Shown here piece after piece: positions 11,835 through 22,970 of a DNA stretch of 64,000 nucleotides. The notes beneath the pieces are model-generated. The model did not search any database. It was not told where the DNA came from and saw nothing but the letters and a program-made list of their open reading frames with translations. The translations under genes and the position numbers were made by a program. This DNA comes from Ganoderma boninense (lineage: Eukaryota > Basidiomycota > Agaricomycetes > Polyporales > Polyporaceae): positions 372,001 through 436,000 of the forward strand of contig CM035307.1 of NCBI GenBank assembly GCA_002900995.3. The letters are read 5' to 3'. How positions within the stretch are numbered: position 1 is the stretch's first letter; the number at the start of each line of letters is the position of its first letter.

Positions 11835-12452
11835 CGATTGCAGCTGTGGTCGATAACTGAAATGAGTACTTACGGTTCAGATAGGGGGCAGCTTCACCAT
11901 CTGCAGCCGGAGGGTGAACCTAGGTCATGAGCTGCATCCTGGAGGTCAAGGTTCCAGGCCATTCAGCGTTGCCCTTGACTGACTGGACGAGAGCCGTGTA
12001 GTGGCACACGTGCAGAGACTTGCAGCGGCCGCCGTGGTGTCGAAGACACTAATTCGAGAACGGCAGCGTCTGTTCGTGCGAGATACCGTTGGGCACAAGG
12101 GGCTGGCTTGGGTACTCATTGAATACAGCCCAGAAACGGTCTTCGCCGTGTCCCAGGCCCGAAGCTCAAAATGCCTCAGACGCCTATTCGTGCGCGGATA
12201 GAGCGCGCACAGAGCTCGAGGCGGCCCTACAGGCTTGGCAGGTCTCGTAATCCGACGACACTCAGTGTATTCAAGCATACAAATAGACAATCTCACTCAG
12301 CGGCTAACTTCGATTCGCAGAGCGAGCGGGACCCCGCTGCGAGTCAGCCAGGGCGTGGGCAGCGAACTCACCCTGGGGTATGGCTCGGCCCTTGCTCGCT
12401 GCTGATCGGGGATAATAGGGCTGTTGGCCCGGAATGGAGTTGGACCCACAGT
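11835..12452. other. Intergenic, oxidase 2 promoter and FAH gene 3' end
   Basis: About 620 bp. No open frame with recognisable similarity and no repeat seen. Confidence 0.5.
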
Positions 12453-14229
12453 CTAAAGCTTCGCCTTCGCGTTCCCGCGCTCTTCGACCACCGGGTTCAC
12501 GAGCGTGCCGATGCCGCCGCCGATCCAGATGCTCATGTCGTCGCCGTCCTTGAGGTATACTGGGGGCTTCTTGACGAAGCCGACACCCTTGGGCGTGCCA
12601 GTCATGATGATGGATCCGGGGAGGAGAGTCGTGCCCTGGGAGAGGAAGGCGATTGTGTGCCGAATGTTGAATATCTGATCGCTGGGTACATGGCAAGCGC
12701 GGTGAGAAACGTGTGGGCGCGAAGAGGAGAACGTGCCTTACGCAGTGGTCCCGTCTTGCAGGGTCTTCCCATTGACGACTGTCTTCAGAGGCACGTTCTG
12801 TGGGTCAGGGATCGCGTGGGCGGCGACGAGGCAAGGGCCGATGGGAGTCGTGTTGTCTATGAATAGTGAATGAGCCTTTTGTGCGAACATGCAATTGCAA
12901 GCGGTCATACCGTAGCCCTTGGAGAAGTTCCACTGTGAAACGGCCATCTGGTGATACCTGAACGAGATCTAGAGCGCGACTCGTAAGGCTACGATGAGAG
13001 TTTAAGGGGTAAGGAAAACCAACGTCATTCCCAGCCGTGTACGCAAGGACGTAATCGAGTGCGTCAGCCCCAGACACGTTCTTCGCAGGCTTGCCGATAA
13101 CAATGGTGAACTCTACTTCGTAGTCGGGTAGGTGCTTTTCGACGGGTTGGACATGCTGTGGGATAGTGACGGGGACTTCGGGGCCAATCAGGGAGGTGAC
13201 TGGCTTGTAGAAGAGGACGGGATAGCTGCGATATGTTGTCATCAGTTGAGATGATCACGAGTGCAGCTGAGGAAACTCGTGGTCGTTAGGTCTATTTGTC
13301 ATGCACTCGATGGACCGAGGGAACGTTTGATGAGGTGTGTGTGCGCCCCATCGAAAATGAGAACATACGAGAGAAGCGTAAAGGCGCACTGGGGTACGTC
13401 CTGTGTGCACGATTCGTTGGGGCATATGCGCGTCACTACGGGCCCATGGGTGCGTTACACGCCCAGCCAGTTGGCCACCGGTTGACGGGCTCCAGTCCTC
13501 AGTGCATCTCGTGGGTGATGTATGCGTGCGGAGAAAACCGGCATAGAAGGGATTTTAGCGTCCCGAATGTTGTACCGCAATGGCACCATACCCGGCACCT
13601 GCGAGGCTCGCGGAATGGAGAGACTGCAGAAGATCACGCATATATCCGCCGCCGACTGTCTGACAGCTCAGACGAAGGGTTTCGGTGCTTGCTATCATGG
13701 TGCAGGGAAGAGAGGGAGCATAAAATGACAATAGGCATATGAAAGACACGTACGCAGGCTTCGCCAAGTTCGCTTCGGCCTGGGATATCGTTCCCGTCAA
13801 CATGGAATCTGGTGAGAATGGAGAAGGACGTACGGCGTGATCCTCGTAGTTGAGACCCAAACAACGCACGAGCTTAACCTCCTCCCGAGCGAGCGGCGCA
13901 AGCAGCTGCCTAACGGTCAAGACGGTCTTCGTGACCTGAGCCGACGGATCGAGCGCAGAACCAACGATCTCGTAGGCCTTGACAGGTTTCTTCTGGTGGA
14001 TGGCAAGACCGACTACTCGCTCTGTGTCATCTTCTTTGCCCTCGAATGCGTTCAAGGGAAGATCCATACCGTCAAGCTTGGCGTCCACAGGTTCACCGAT
14101 GTGCACCTGTGCGGTCTCAGCCGCAATGAAGCGGATGAGGCGAGTCCATTGCTGCGCATATAGCCAGCGCGGTCAATATATGCGCCTCGTAGGGTGAGGA
14201 AGCGGACTCACTGTTCGAATGGGCGACAT
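12453..14229 (-). CDS. Fumarylacetoacetate hydrolase (FAH)-family enzyme, FAHD type
   Basis: Cytosolic or mitochondrial FAH-fold enzyme (FAHD1/2-like: keto-acid hydrolase, decarboxylase or tautomerase). Exons: 14229-14212, 14151-13834, 13779-13754, 13225-13024, 12968-12911, 12856-12742, 12681-12453; total 966 bases, 321 residues, no frame error. Sequence order: an N-terminal domain WTRLIRFIAAETAQVHIGEP, then LVRCLGLNYEDHA, YPVLFYKPVTSLIGP, the metal-ligand region DYEVEFTIVIGK (two Glu), AYTAGNDISFRYHQMA (Asp), GPCLVAAHAIPDPQNVPL, and MTGTPKGVGF near the end. All expected metal ligands are present, so the enzyme should be active. Intron 3 (13753-13226, 528 bp) is about nine times the usual size. 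It faces the cdc14-like gene across a shared 750 bp upstream region. The exact substrate cannot be told from sequence. Confidence 0.92.
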
Positions 14230-14977
14230 GGTAGTGATGGTGGTGGTGGGAGGCAAAGCGTGAGATGCGGGAGCACGTCTGCGGCGTTAGAACTTGAAGA
14301 CGACCATCGGACGCGCTCCTGGCGGAAGGAGTTCCGACGACTCGGCCCACACGGCCCGCCAAGCCGAAAAGCGACAAACAAGCTTCAAGCATTTCACCTC
14401 CTCACTTCCAACCTCCATCAACTCCTCTGCAAAGTTTCGCGCTCTGTACGTGTTTCTCTTAGAGCTATCATGGCGTGTGATACATTCACGAGCTTACGTG
14501 CGCCTATATGGGCTTCGTCCGAGGCCGCCAGCAGCGCTATGACGGCTTCAAGATCCTCCAACTTGCACGAAGTGTATCTTCCCACAAGTGTACTGTCTGA
14601 ACACGAAGTATCTTTGATATGTGGTTGTTGTTTTGTGAATGTCGCGCTCTTAGTATCATAGTTTGGCTCGCGTCGTCGCGTCGCCGTCTCGAGAGAGGAC
14701 CAACTTGTTCCGCGATCACCTGATCGACGCGCTGCGGTGTTCACTTACGTAATTCTGCATTAAGTTTCGGTTTACCATTTGTGGAAGCGACGGTTGGATA
14801 CTGTCCGTGCCCCAGCTCGTCGCCAGCCACAGCGACAACCCTCACGACGGAGACCCCCTTCCCCTCTCTCCGGCCACTCCATCCTCGGGGCCTGGGCTTG
14901 CCCGCCTCCTTCGACTCTCCATGTGTTGACGGATACCGCACAATCTCCACACTACTCAATTCGCAACCACTCACGCG
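14230..14977. other. Divergent upstream region between FAH gene and cdc14-like gene
   Basis: 748 bp between two start codons on opposite strands, so it must hold both promoters. There is a CT-rich stretch close to the cdc14 start (14,850-14,960). No clear TATA box was found. Confidence 0.6.
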
Positions 14978-16976
14978 ATGAATCCAGATGGGGAGGTCCC
15001 ATACGCAAACACCGCGCCGATGCACGTCATCCTTGAGGACGCTCTCGATGAAGTAAGTTCTTAGATATTACTGTATACTCTCTTTGCTCACTGGTCATTA
15101 GCTCTCTTCCACAAGAACCTCGACGGCAACCAAGGGCGACGCTCTAGTGGCCATCGAACACGTCCTGGCGGAGACGGCAGATCCCAGAGCTGTTGGACTT
15201 TCTGGATACTTCAATGCGTTGCAGGACACGTTTCAGTGCAATGGTACGTTTCTCCTTCATGTATGTCGAGCATATAGCCCATCTTCCTCATAGTATCGTC
15301 ACGAATTATCTCCTGGTCGTCTGTTGCGTCTGCGTTGCTGGACAAGGCTCTCACTAGAGGCTCTACGGATAGTAAGTGGCTCAAGTCCACGCTTGGATCT
15401 TACACATGCTCAATGCGTCTACTAGACGTGACTAAATGCGAGGTCATGACACTCTCATCACAATTGGCGCAGGGAATGAGTATCATTCAAGGTGTGGCGT
15501 TGGTACACAAGCCGAGCAAACAGTTCCTTGGACGCAGATACTCCTTGGAAGTTCTGCTAGATCTCTTTACTTGTGTCCCGCCATCTCAGTCCTCCTACAA
15601 CATCCAGTACCCCGCGTCGTCTAGGACCGACCCGTCCTCTGCTCCACCATCGAAGTCTTCCGACGTGCCCCTGGCCTCAATCGTAATCGACACCTTGCTC
15701 TGCGTTCTGGTGGATTCTAGTCCTGCTTTGCGCGTTTTCGAAGACCTGAGCGGTGTCCAAGTTGTCGTCAAAATCTTGAAGCGGGCCGGTACCCCGCGCG
15801 AAGTCAGGTCAGTGTTTGTGGTCTCGTCGAGTATGTCCCGACTGATCTAAGGAGTTCATGTAGGATGAAGTGTCTGGAGTTCCTCTACTTCTACCTCCTG
15901 GACGAGACCGCTCCTCCCGAGGCCGAGGCATCGATTGACGCTGTCGTGTCAAACCTCACGATTCCCGACACCCCACCCACACGTCCCACACATCGATCCA
16001 CTTCATCGCTCTCCGTGGCGTCCGGGTTTACGACAACACCCTCCTCGAGGTCTTCCTCCGGCTCGTCTGCTTTCTCCATTCTCTCGACATCTACGACCGG
16101 GACCTCCGCGTCCCTTCACGAAGCCCCAATATCTCCCAAACCCCACACGTCCACCCAAACCCCAGAAAAGCCACCCCTGAAGCCCAAGTCCGTCATTCCC
16201 GGCCTCGCGCCGTCCACGCGCATCGTGACCCCACCCTCCAACCGCACCGCAGGCGACGCGAGCGCGCTCGGCCGTGGGCAGCAGCCCCGCTCGAAGCTGC
16301 TCATCCTGAAGAAGGAAGTCGACTACGTCCCCCTCAGCCCCAAGAAGCCGCAGCTCTCGCACCTCAGCCGCGGCCCCAGCGGCCTCCGCCCGAAGCACCC
16401 CGACCACCGCGGCGCTGCCAGTGGCCGCACCTCCGAGCTGCTCCCCTCCGGCTTGCCAGCGGACCCGGGCGACTCGCGGCAGAGCACCGCCCGCGCGAGC
16501 ACCCCGCGCACCTCTCGCCCGCACTCCTCGCATTCGCGCGGACTTCCGTGTCCAGCATCTCGTCCATCTCGTCCGTCGAGTCTGCCTCGCTGCGCATTCC
16601 ACCCAACCCCAACCTCAACTCCACATCGGGCTCCGGTCCGGCCTCCGTCCCGGCTCCCGGCCCGAGCCGGGAACGCTTGCGCGAAGCGCACACTGAGATC
16701 CTCGAGACGCCCAAGCACGCGTCGGCCAGGGTGCAGATGCACCGTCGCGCACAGAGCCTCGCGGACTTCTCCTCCCCTTCCTCCGCTGCGGCCGAGTCGC
16801 CGCTTGCCGCGTCGAGGAGCGCGAGCGCCCCGACCGGGGCTGGCTCAGGGAAGATAGCGGGGAACCGCGGCGCGAGGACGATGGCGGAGAAGAAGGAGAT
16901 CTTGGGGACGATGCTGGGCAACGTGGACGCGCTCGTCGAGGGCGTGAAGAAGGCGGGCGTGTGGGGTCTCAGTTGA
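14978..16976 (+). CDS. SIN component Cdc14-like (septation initiation network) protein
   Basis: Homologue of the fission-yeast SIN protein cdc14 (PF08045 type, not the Cdc14 phosphatase), which binds the kinase Sid1 at the spindle pole body and promotes septation. Exons: 14978-15052, 15102-15243, 15294-15371, 15426-15807, 15864-16976. Conserved blocks are IIQGVALVHKPSKQFLGR, VIDTLLCVLVDSS, PREVRMKCLEFLYFYLLDE and the C-terminal KKEILGTMLGNVDALVEGV. Between them is a ~230-residue Ser/Pro-rich, probably disordered linker. Intron 3 is 54 bp without a stop, so it could be read through. In the linker, the frame of the N-terminal part and that of the C-terminal part differ. The switch lies somewhere in 16,400-16,560, by an indel or an intron I cannot place. 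Identity is firm; the linker model is not. Confidence 0.85.
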
Positions 16977-17550
16977 CCTAGGCGCGGACGGCGGGTGCGG
17001 TGGAGTGATGATATGCGCTGGGCTGGGGGAGCTGTTTGAGGCCGGAAGGGACGTGGAGTCCGGCGTGGATGGGAAGGACTTGGGGCCGAGGAACAGCTCC
17101 GGAGCCTCGATGCTGAAAGCTGCCTTCTTGGTGCGGAAGGCCCGAAGGAGACGATGCGGCCGTCATGGCCATGGCGGACGTTGGAAATGTTTGGATTGTT
17201 GCGTCGCGTATGTTCTCTAATGTGCTATCGTATTTGCAATGCTATCGATGTTAAGTATGTTGAACGCGAGGGCTGCGGCCTCTGACGATCTTCTTCAATT
17301 GGATTGACGAGGAAAAACGAGATATTCCTTATTCAATAATAAGGCCGCCGTCGCACAAGTGAGACGGAGGCTGCCTGGGACGAAGGCTATGATTGTCCTA
17401 GACGAAAACGATTTCCGTACATTTGCGTGACTTAAGGTTAGATCACAGGGCGCGGACGAGTTTGAGTTACAACAACTGGGAAGGTAGGCCACAAATGCGA
17501 GTGATTCTATACAGTACAGTGAGCTATCTTCTCGCTAATATTCGTCTCGG
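16977..17550. other. Intergenic between convergent genes
   Basis: About 570 bp separating cdc14-like (+) from terpene synthase pseudogene 1 (-). It turns AT-richer after 17,200. Nothing recognised. Confidence 0.5.
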
Positions 17551-18835
17551 TCATCTACGTCGAGCCGCTTCGAAATCCTCGAACAGCAACACTTGAACGT
17601 TCTTCCGCCGCAGCTCCGGGTCCATCGCCCGCTTGGCGAGAAGAGCCATCTTGCCCGTCCTGCGGACTTCGTCCCCATTCTTCCCGAAATACCTCTGCGA
17701 CTCAAATTTACAGAAATCATTCCCGCGCGGCCAGGCCGCTATACCAGCCACGTACTCCTGCAGCGCCGAATCGACCTCAGGGTTGAAGGACGGCAGTCAT
17801 GTAAGGGCGCCGAGAAAACGCGCTTCGACGGTCTTGTGGTACTTGGCGACCCACTCTGAAGCGTGATACAGGTCGAGGTCGAACTGGTGCATCACGATGG
17901 AGAGGATGTTCCAGTTCTCGTAGCACGATGCTCGCTCTCTGCCGTAAGACGCGACGTCCTACAGCGGGCACTTGAGCTCCAGCGCCAGCGACGACGCAAG
18001 CAGAGGCATTCACTCACATTGTCGGGGACTACCAGGCCAATGCTGGCGTCCTGGAGCTCGTTGACGACCGGATGGTAGAAGGCCTCGTCCGGGATGGACA
18101 GGTGCAGCTCGCTGGGGGAGAAACACAGGCGCACGCTGCAGTCCTTCCGGCGAGTCTCCATGTATGTGTCGACGGTGCGCATGGTGCGCTTCTCCCTGTC
18201 CTCCGCGTGTTGTGCGGCACCTTGCAGGTAATCCGCGAACGCCTCGAGGAGGTGCTTCTCCCCCTCCGGCGTTGCGAGCACTCGCCCGCGTGCCCAGAAC
18301 CTAGGAACCGCATCGCGAGTGTTAGCACGGGATCCCATAAATATGCCCAAGCTCACGCCGTAAACTCACTGCCGGGCCATGTCGCCTATGGAGAGTTCGC
18401 CTTCAGGGCGGGGTTTGTCGGGATTGCGGAGGGTGTCGAGGATGAGGTCGGATTTCTCGTACACTCCGGCGCTGGGCTCTCTGTCCGTGTACTTGTCGAT
18501 GACGAACAACAGGTGCATGAGGTCTACGCCTACTCGAAAGCGATCTAGAAGAGGTCAACCAATCAAGCACGAATACTTCGGAATAGGTCTGTCGCAGTGG
18601 CACGTACCACGGGGAGCGTGTGGACACACATGCACTGCAGCTTACGGCCGACGCGGGTCTTGCCATGTGCTTAGAAAGACTCCGGAGTGGAAAATTGGAG
18701 AGACAGAGCCATGGCACACATGACGGCCTCGACCTCGACCTTGTTGCACAAGGGATTGAATTTGGCCGCGGAAAAAGGCCAGGCGGACATCGTGTCGAGA
18801 ACATAGACACTGAACCCGTTCTGGTTGCTAGCCAT
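17551..18835 (-). pseudogene. Sesquiterpene synthase pseudogene 1 (two nonsense codons, DKYTD)
   Basis: Class I terpene cyclase of the basidiomycete sesquiterpene type, resembling protoilludene-type synthases. It aligns along its whole length with the intact gene at 29.8-31.0 kb and keeps the same exon borders. The first motif reads DKYTD (codons near 18,490-18,505) instead of DEYTD, with a Lys in the acidic pair. The second metal site is kept, N at an exon end joined to DVASYGRE. The RYFG tail (FESQRYFG) is kept. Two in-frame stops break it: TAA at 18671-18673 in exon 1 (after TPESF) and TGA at 17797-17799 in exon 4, where the paralogue has Arg in ALARLPSF. Not expected to make an active enzyme. 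Its upstream DNA is the first copy of a 2.1 kb duplicated block. Confidence 0.88.
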
Positions 18836-18935
18836 CGTCAGGAAGAGGTGAGTATGAGATGAGTGTGGAGCAGAAGGATGGTATCAGATGAACATACTTG
18901 ACAGAAGTAAGTCCTGGAGAATCTGGACGAGCGAG

Positions 18936-21130
18936 AGAGGAGTGGAGGCCACGTTCAGCGTCACGCGGGCATGGCTGGTCGCTGATCGATGATCTCTCAG
19001 CCTGCAGATGGACAAGCTGTTAGCCAGCAGAACCAAGTCGGCAGCAGCGCGGCGGACGGCCTCACACCCGGAAGTGACTGGAGTGAAGTAAGTATCAGAG
19101 GCGGGGGGCGATGGAAACATTGGAAAGACGGGGTTCAGCTGCACTGGGGAGAGGTCTTGCGCGGCGCATGAGAAAGAAGCACCTTAGAGCGCTCTAAGGC
19201 GTATCACATGATGTTATTTTGTTGACGCGGCAGCGCGGACGCGACGCGACTTTTCTCCTCCCCTCCCACCCGTCCTGCGTGCTTTGCTGACGGCTACACA
19301 GGTGAGCCTCTACTTCATTCCTTGCGGGCGCCGTGGACGTGGTCTGGTGCACGGGTGTTGAATGCCATCCGCCCGTGCCCTCTCTGTATGCCCAGCGACT
19401 CTGCCAAGTTGATAAGGTATGTCGATTTCTACCATCTCACCTACAGCGGCGCGCTTTGTGCGAATCGACAGCCTGCAGTGCTCTGTTGCTACGCTCTGCA
19501 GTGCAGGCGTTGAATGCCATCCACCTGTGCTGCAGTGCATGCAACAGAGCGTCTGCAGGACATCGACGCGCACAGAGCGTGCCGCTGTGGGTGAGATAGA
19601 ATTATGTGACGTGGCGACGCAGCCAAACCTGCCACTCTGACCCCGTTCCCCCTCGCTGCTACAGCTTCTATCCATACGTCTCCGCCACCTCCACCTCATT
19701 CCACGCCTCTCCTCAAGCTCCACTCTGCATCGGAAGGGGGCCCCACGCTCACATCGTGCCGCGTTCTGGTACGCCGATTTCGTGTCTGGAGACATCGTCA
19801 TCCAACCTGTGCCCCGGACACACCTTGTCACTATCCCATTCTATGTTCTCGGCATGGAGTCAGAAGCGTGGTCTACACGACGGCCTTTCTGGAGAACCGT
19901 GGCCACGCCAAATTTGTCGGGGTGCCCCTCTCACCATCGTACGTCTTTTTGCGCTGCACAACATTCCCATCCCTTGCGTGCGCCGTATCCCTGCTTCTCC
20001 CCTACTCCATTGTGTCTTATAACTAGTCCTGTAGCGTCGGCTTGAGGTTATGATGGCAGGTGGGAGTAGGCTGGATCGTTCAACTTCCCTTCGACGAGCG
20101 TCCGTCCTCCCATTTCGGCAGGCACAGACCCTGCACTCTGGGTCTTGAGCGGTGAGTCAAGATACGATTTACCACCACGAAACTTCGAGCTGACTGGCTT
20201 GGACAGCAACAGCGCAGCAATGGCCGCCGACACATGTTCGGATTGCCCTCCCAGAACCGTTCTCCTCTATACCTACACATGTGGGCTCGCAGGTCCTGGC
20301 GAAAGAAAGCGTCAGACTAGGAGCCCAGCATCAGCTAGTCAACCGACGCACACACTATGCATGTCGAGCGTCATAGATATCGGTTCTTGTCGCGCAGCGG
20401 CAAAGCCAACTCGTCGTTTTCGCGCCCTCCCCCCAGTCTCGTGCGCCCCCTCCCATTGCTGCTGCCACTCCCGTGCCCACTAGTACTCCTTTTCCGAGTC
20501 GCTCTCCATTTGGCCGGGGCTGTCCTCGGCCCGACTCCGCGCGGCTCTCACCCGCCATCAGAGAACGACAAGGCATTGGGCAAGACAAGCCCTGCGAACG
20601 TCGCACGAGTACGACACCTGTGGCTGGACGTCAACGTCGCGCCGCTCGTGGTGCCGACGATGCCCGCAACGGGCCTGATCAGCGATCCCATCTCGACGCT
20701 CTCCGGGAGCTCGCTAGCGAAGAGCATTGCTGGCGGTGTCCTGTACGGGCCGCGACTCGACACCAACCTTGAACCGTCGTTTCAGTTTTCTGGCAATCCC
20801 CGACGGGTCCGATCCTGGCGACTCGATGTCGACGATACCTTACTCGTTGCGCAACGCATCGCGGAAGGAGAAGGTCCTCTGCGCGGCCCCGCTGCTCCAG
20901 CAACCAGCTCTCCGAGTCTCCCAGCTGTGCCATGCCACCCTTCTCCTCGTGGCTCGCTTCCCAGGCTCCCTCCGCAACCCGAGAAAGCACCGTCTCTGCG
21001 TGCAAACGCTGGTGCACGATGGCGATATTTCCGAAGGGCATGTCCGTGGCACTGGCAGGATCGTCGTCGAGCTGCGGGTCGGTGAATCAGTCTGGGAGAG
21101 GTTCAGCGTGCGCATGGGCAGCGGAGCGCT
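18936..21130. repeat. Duplicated block, copy A (about 2.1 kb)
   Basis: Collinear with 26,735-28,770 (copy B). Landmarks shared in order: CGGCGGACGGCCT or CGGGCGGCCT; GTATCACATGATNTTATTTTG; CCCGTCCTGCGTGCTTTGC; TGAATGCCATCC twice; the hairpin; GTAGGCTGGATCGTTCAAC; GGTCCTGGCGAA; GGTGCCGACGATGCCC; TACTCGTTGCGCAACGC; CACCGTCTCTGCGTGC. The copies differ by many substitutions and indels in every frame, so the block does not look protein-coding, although copy A keeps an open stretch (20,590-20,870, LVVPTMPATGLISDP...) of unknown meaning. Each copy sits just upstream of a terpene synthase pseudogene, so gene and block were duplicated together. Confidence 0.8.
19434..19597. repeat. Long hairpin (inverted repeat), copy A
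   Basis: Two arms of about 74 bases (19434-19507 and 19523-19597) are reverse complements at roughly 80%: ATCTCAC.TACAGCGGC at one end pairs with the complement of GCCGCTGTGGGTGAGAT at the other. The loop is CGTTGAATGCCATCC. The same loop core occurs about 160 bases upstream (19,355-19,375) as the loop of a mini hairpin CACGGG/CCCGTG. The structure recurs in copy B at 27233-27396. Confidence 0.75.
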
Positions 21131-22024
21131 TGGAGATAAGGTGAAGAGTCGCAGCGTTGAGAATGCTCCGTACGAGCTGGAAACCTTGAACCAGTCTTCG
21201 AGTTGTAGTAGACGAGGGACTCCAGTACTGATGAGGCAGACAGGGGAAAGTTCAAGGGGCCACGCACGCAGCTTCGGCCGTTCGGCCCGAGGAGTTCCTT
21301 GGCGTCTAGGCTTCCATTCTTGGAGAACTGGCCTGTGCTGCGGCGACTCGGCCCCGGACGAAGTTGGCTCTTTGTTGTCTCATTAATATTCTCCACCAGA
21401 CTCGCTCATGCCTGCTATCTGCACATAATGAATGGCATGTTATCACCTTCTGGTGCATCTAAACACGCTCAACAAGTCGCTATGGCCTACGGTCGTCTCC
21501 GAGGCGGAGTACTCCACCAACTGGGCTATCCCTCGGAGAACGAGTTTGTGGCATGAAGGACATAGAGGTAAGCGCTATCATGTCTGACTGGCGCATCTAG
21601 TCTCTGTGGAGAGCACGCCACGCAAGATAGCGTGAAGTTGACGCAGGAGATGATGAGAAAGAGGAGGAGCGGAAGTGATTGGAACCGGCCTTATCATGCC
21701 CATCTGACGTTCATAAACCCAGTGCCCTCCCTTCTGCCCTTCGAACCGCTGTCTCATGGAACACATCGGTCGGGCATGTAAGGCATGCGTGACATGCTTC
21801 ATGTCGGAGAGGTACGTGTTTTCACCAGGCCCGAATCTTGTGCTCGGAGGATTTATCTGCCAACGCAGACCAGCCGTTGGCCAGCTCCTTCCATGCCAGC
21901 AGTGAACGGTCCCGGCCAAAACGTCACCGTCTTCACTCATGCTGTGTCAGGCTGTTGTGCCGGAGCTCTTTCTGGAGCAGGAGATACAACGGCTCGTCTG
22001 AGAGGAAGCATTCGCTCACAGCAG
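21131..22024. other. No gene recognised
   Basis: About 890 bp with short open frames on both strands, none with familiar motifs. It is bounded by duplicated block A and the gene relics that follow. Confidence 0.4.
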
Positions 22025-22240
22025 ACCCCGAAGTGCTCGCGTGCGTCCGCACGGCCGTCGATCCGGCGACCCAACCCACTAACCTGTCATCACAGTTCCC
22101 TACCACGTCTGAGTGCTCCCGCATCACGCCCAACTTCCTCATCGCGGGGATCAACCCGAATGGGAACCTCGCGGATCAAGCTCGCGAGCGAGCTGCGGGC
22201 TGGGACACTCGGCCCTCCTTCCATGTTCGTAGACCCACAC
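22025..22240 (+). pseudogene. Glyoxal-oxidase relic with internal deletion
   Basis: The plus strand encodes PEVLACVRTAVDP followed by SSQFPTTSECSRIT, which matches PEVLVCGG... [13 protein letters not shown] of the three oxidase genes. It then jumps directly to PNFLIAGINPNGN, which in the intact genes lies about 115 residues later (GNFLIAGSNPN). The segment from the CSRIT block to the Tyr-His strand is missing, and frame is lost on both sides. It is therefore a decayed, internally deleted fragment of a fourth copy. Confidence 0.75.
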
Positions 22241-22339
22241 GAAGATCTTTGCCGGGCCTGCGAAGTACTCCCAAAAGCCGCGAGATCGCACCTATCTCGG
22301 TACTCGCCGCGCCGCGCCACGCAACGCTAGAGTACAGAG

Positions 22340-22640
22340 TACAGCATATTTCCCACCAGTTCGTGACTCTCCGAGTCGGCGTAAAGTCCGAGTCATCAGG
22401 GATAGGTTCGGGTGGTGGACTGCTCTTCTGTCTCATCAGCTTCTGGACCTTCGGTGCAGATTCTCTTCCTTACCACTCGCTGCTTCAGATTTGACATTCG
22501 CGGGTTTCCATGTCGTGGGGCGGGGTTTCTCGTCTGAGTGTCTGGCTGTGATCACTGCCATGTGAGCTGCTCGTTTCGTAGTCGACGCGATGGCTGTGGC
22601 AATCCGCGGGCTCATCCTCAGGCTGAGAGTTATCACAAAT
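22340..22640 (-). pseudogene. Relic of the 5' exon of the AP endonuclease gene
   Basis: Minus-strand reading gives SPRIATAIASTTKRAAHMAV, later NVKSEAASGKEE, then SSPPPEPIPDDSDF and NWWEI. These match, in order, [44 protein letters not shown] and NRWKI of the intact gene at 50.1 kb. Frame shifts and indels separate the blocks and nothing after the first exon is present. It lies next to the oxidase relic on the opposite strand. Confidence 0.75.
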
Positions 22641-22970
22641 GAAAAGCAGCGGAAGATACGGCATGGATGGAGTCACGGCCATTTCGTGGACAGCCGCAGT
22701 CTGCCTGATAGGGATATGTACCATGACACTTCAATTGCGACAAGGCGCGTGCTCGATACGTGTTCATCATGCCGGCCCAGTCTGAGACGGAGCATCGATG
22801 GAGAGTGGGAGTCCGGACTCGCGATGTCGACATAGCTATCTCATCGAACTCAGAAAGAACCTTTGTATACAGGACGAAACCGTGAAATCCCTATCGTACA
22901 CTAAACTCCGAATCACACTTCTGTAACAACCCGGCGTAGATCTAGCTCAGGCTGGTAATCGAATCGACTA
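22641..22970. other. Intergenic
   Basis: 330 bp between the apn1 relic and the stop of the next gene; nothing recognised. Confidence 0.4.

Noticed and set aside
20357..21085. 242-codon open frame in duplicated block A
   Set aside because: Copy B has indels of non-triplet length in the same stretch and no selection for frame is visible; I could not match it to a family.
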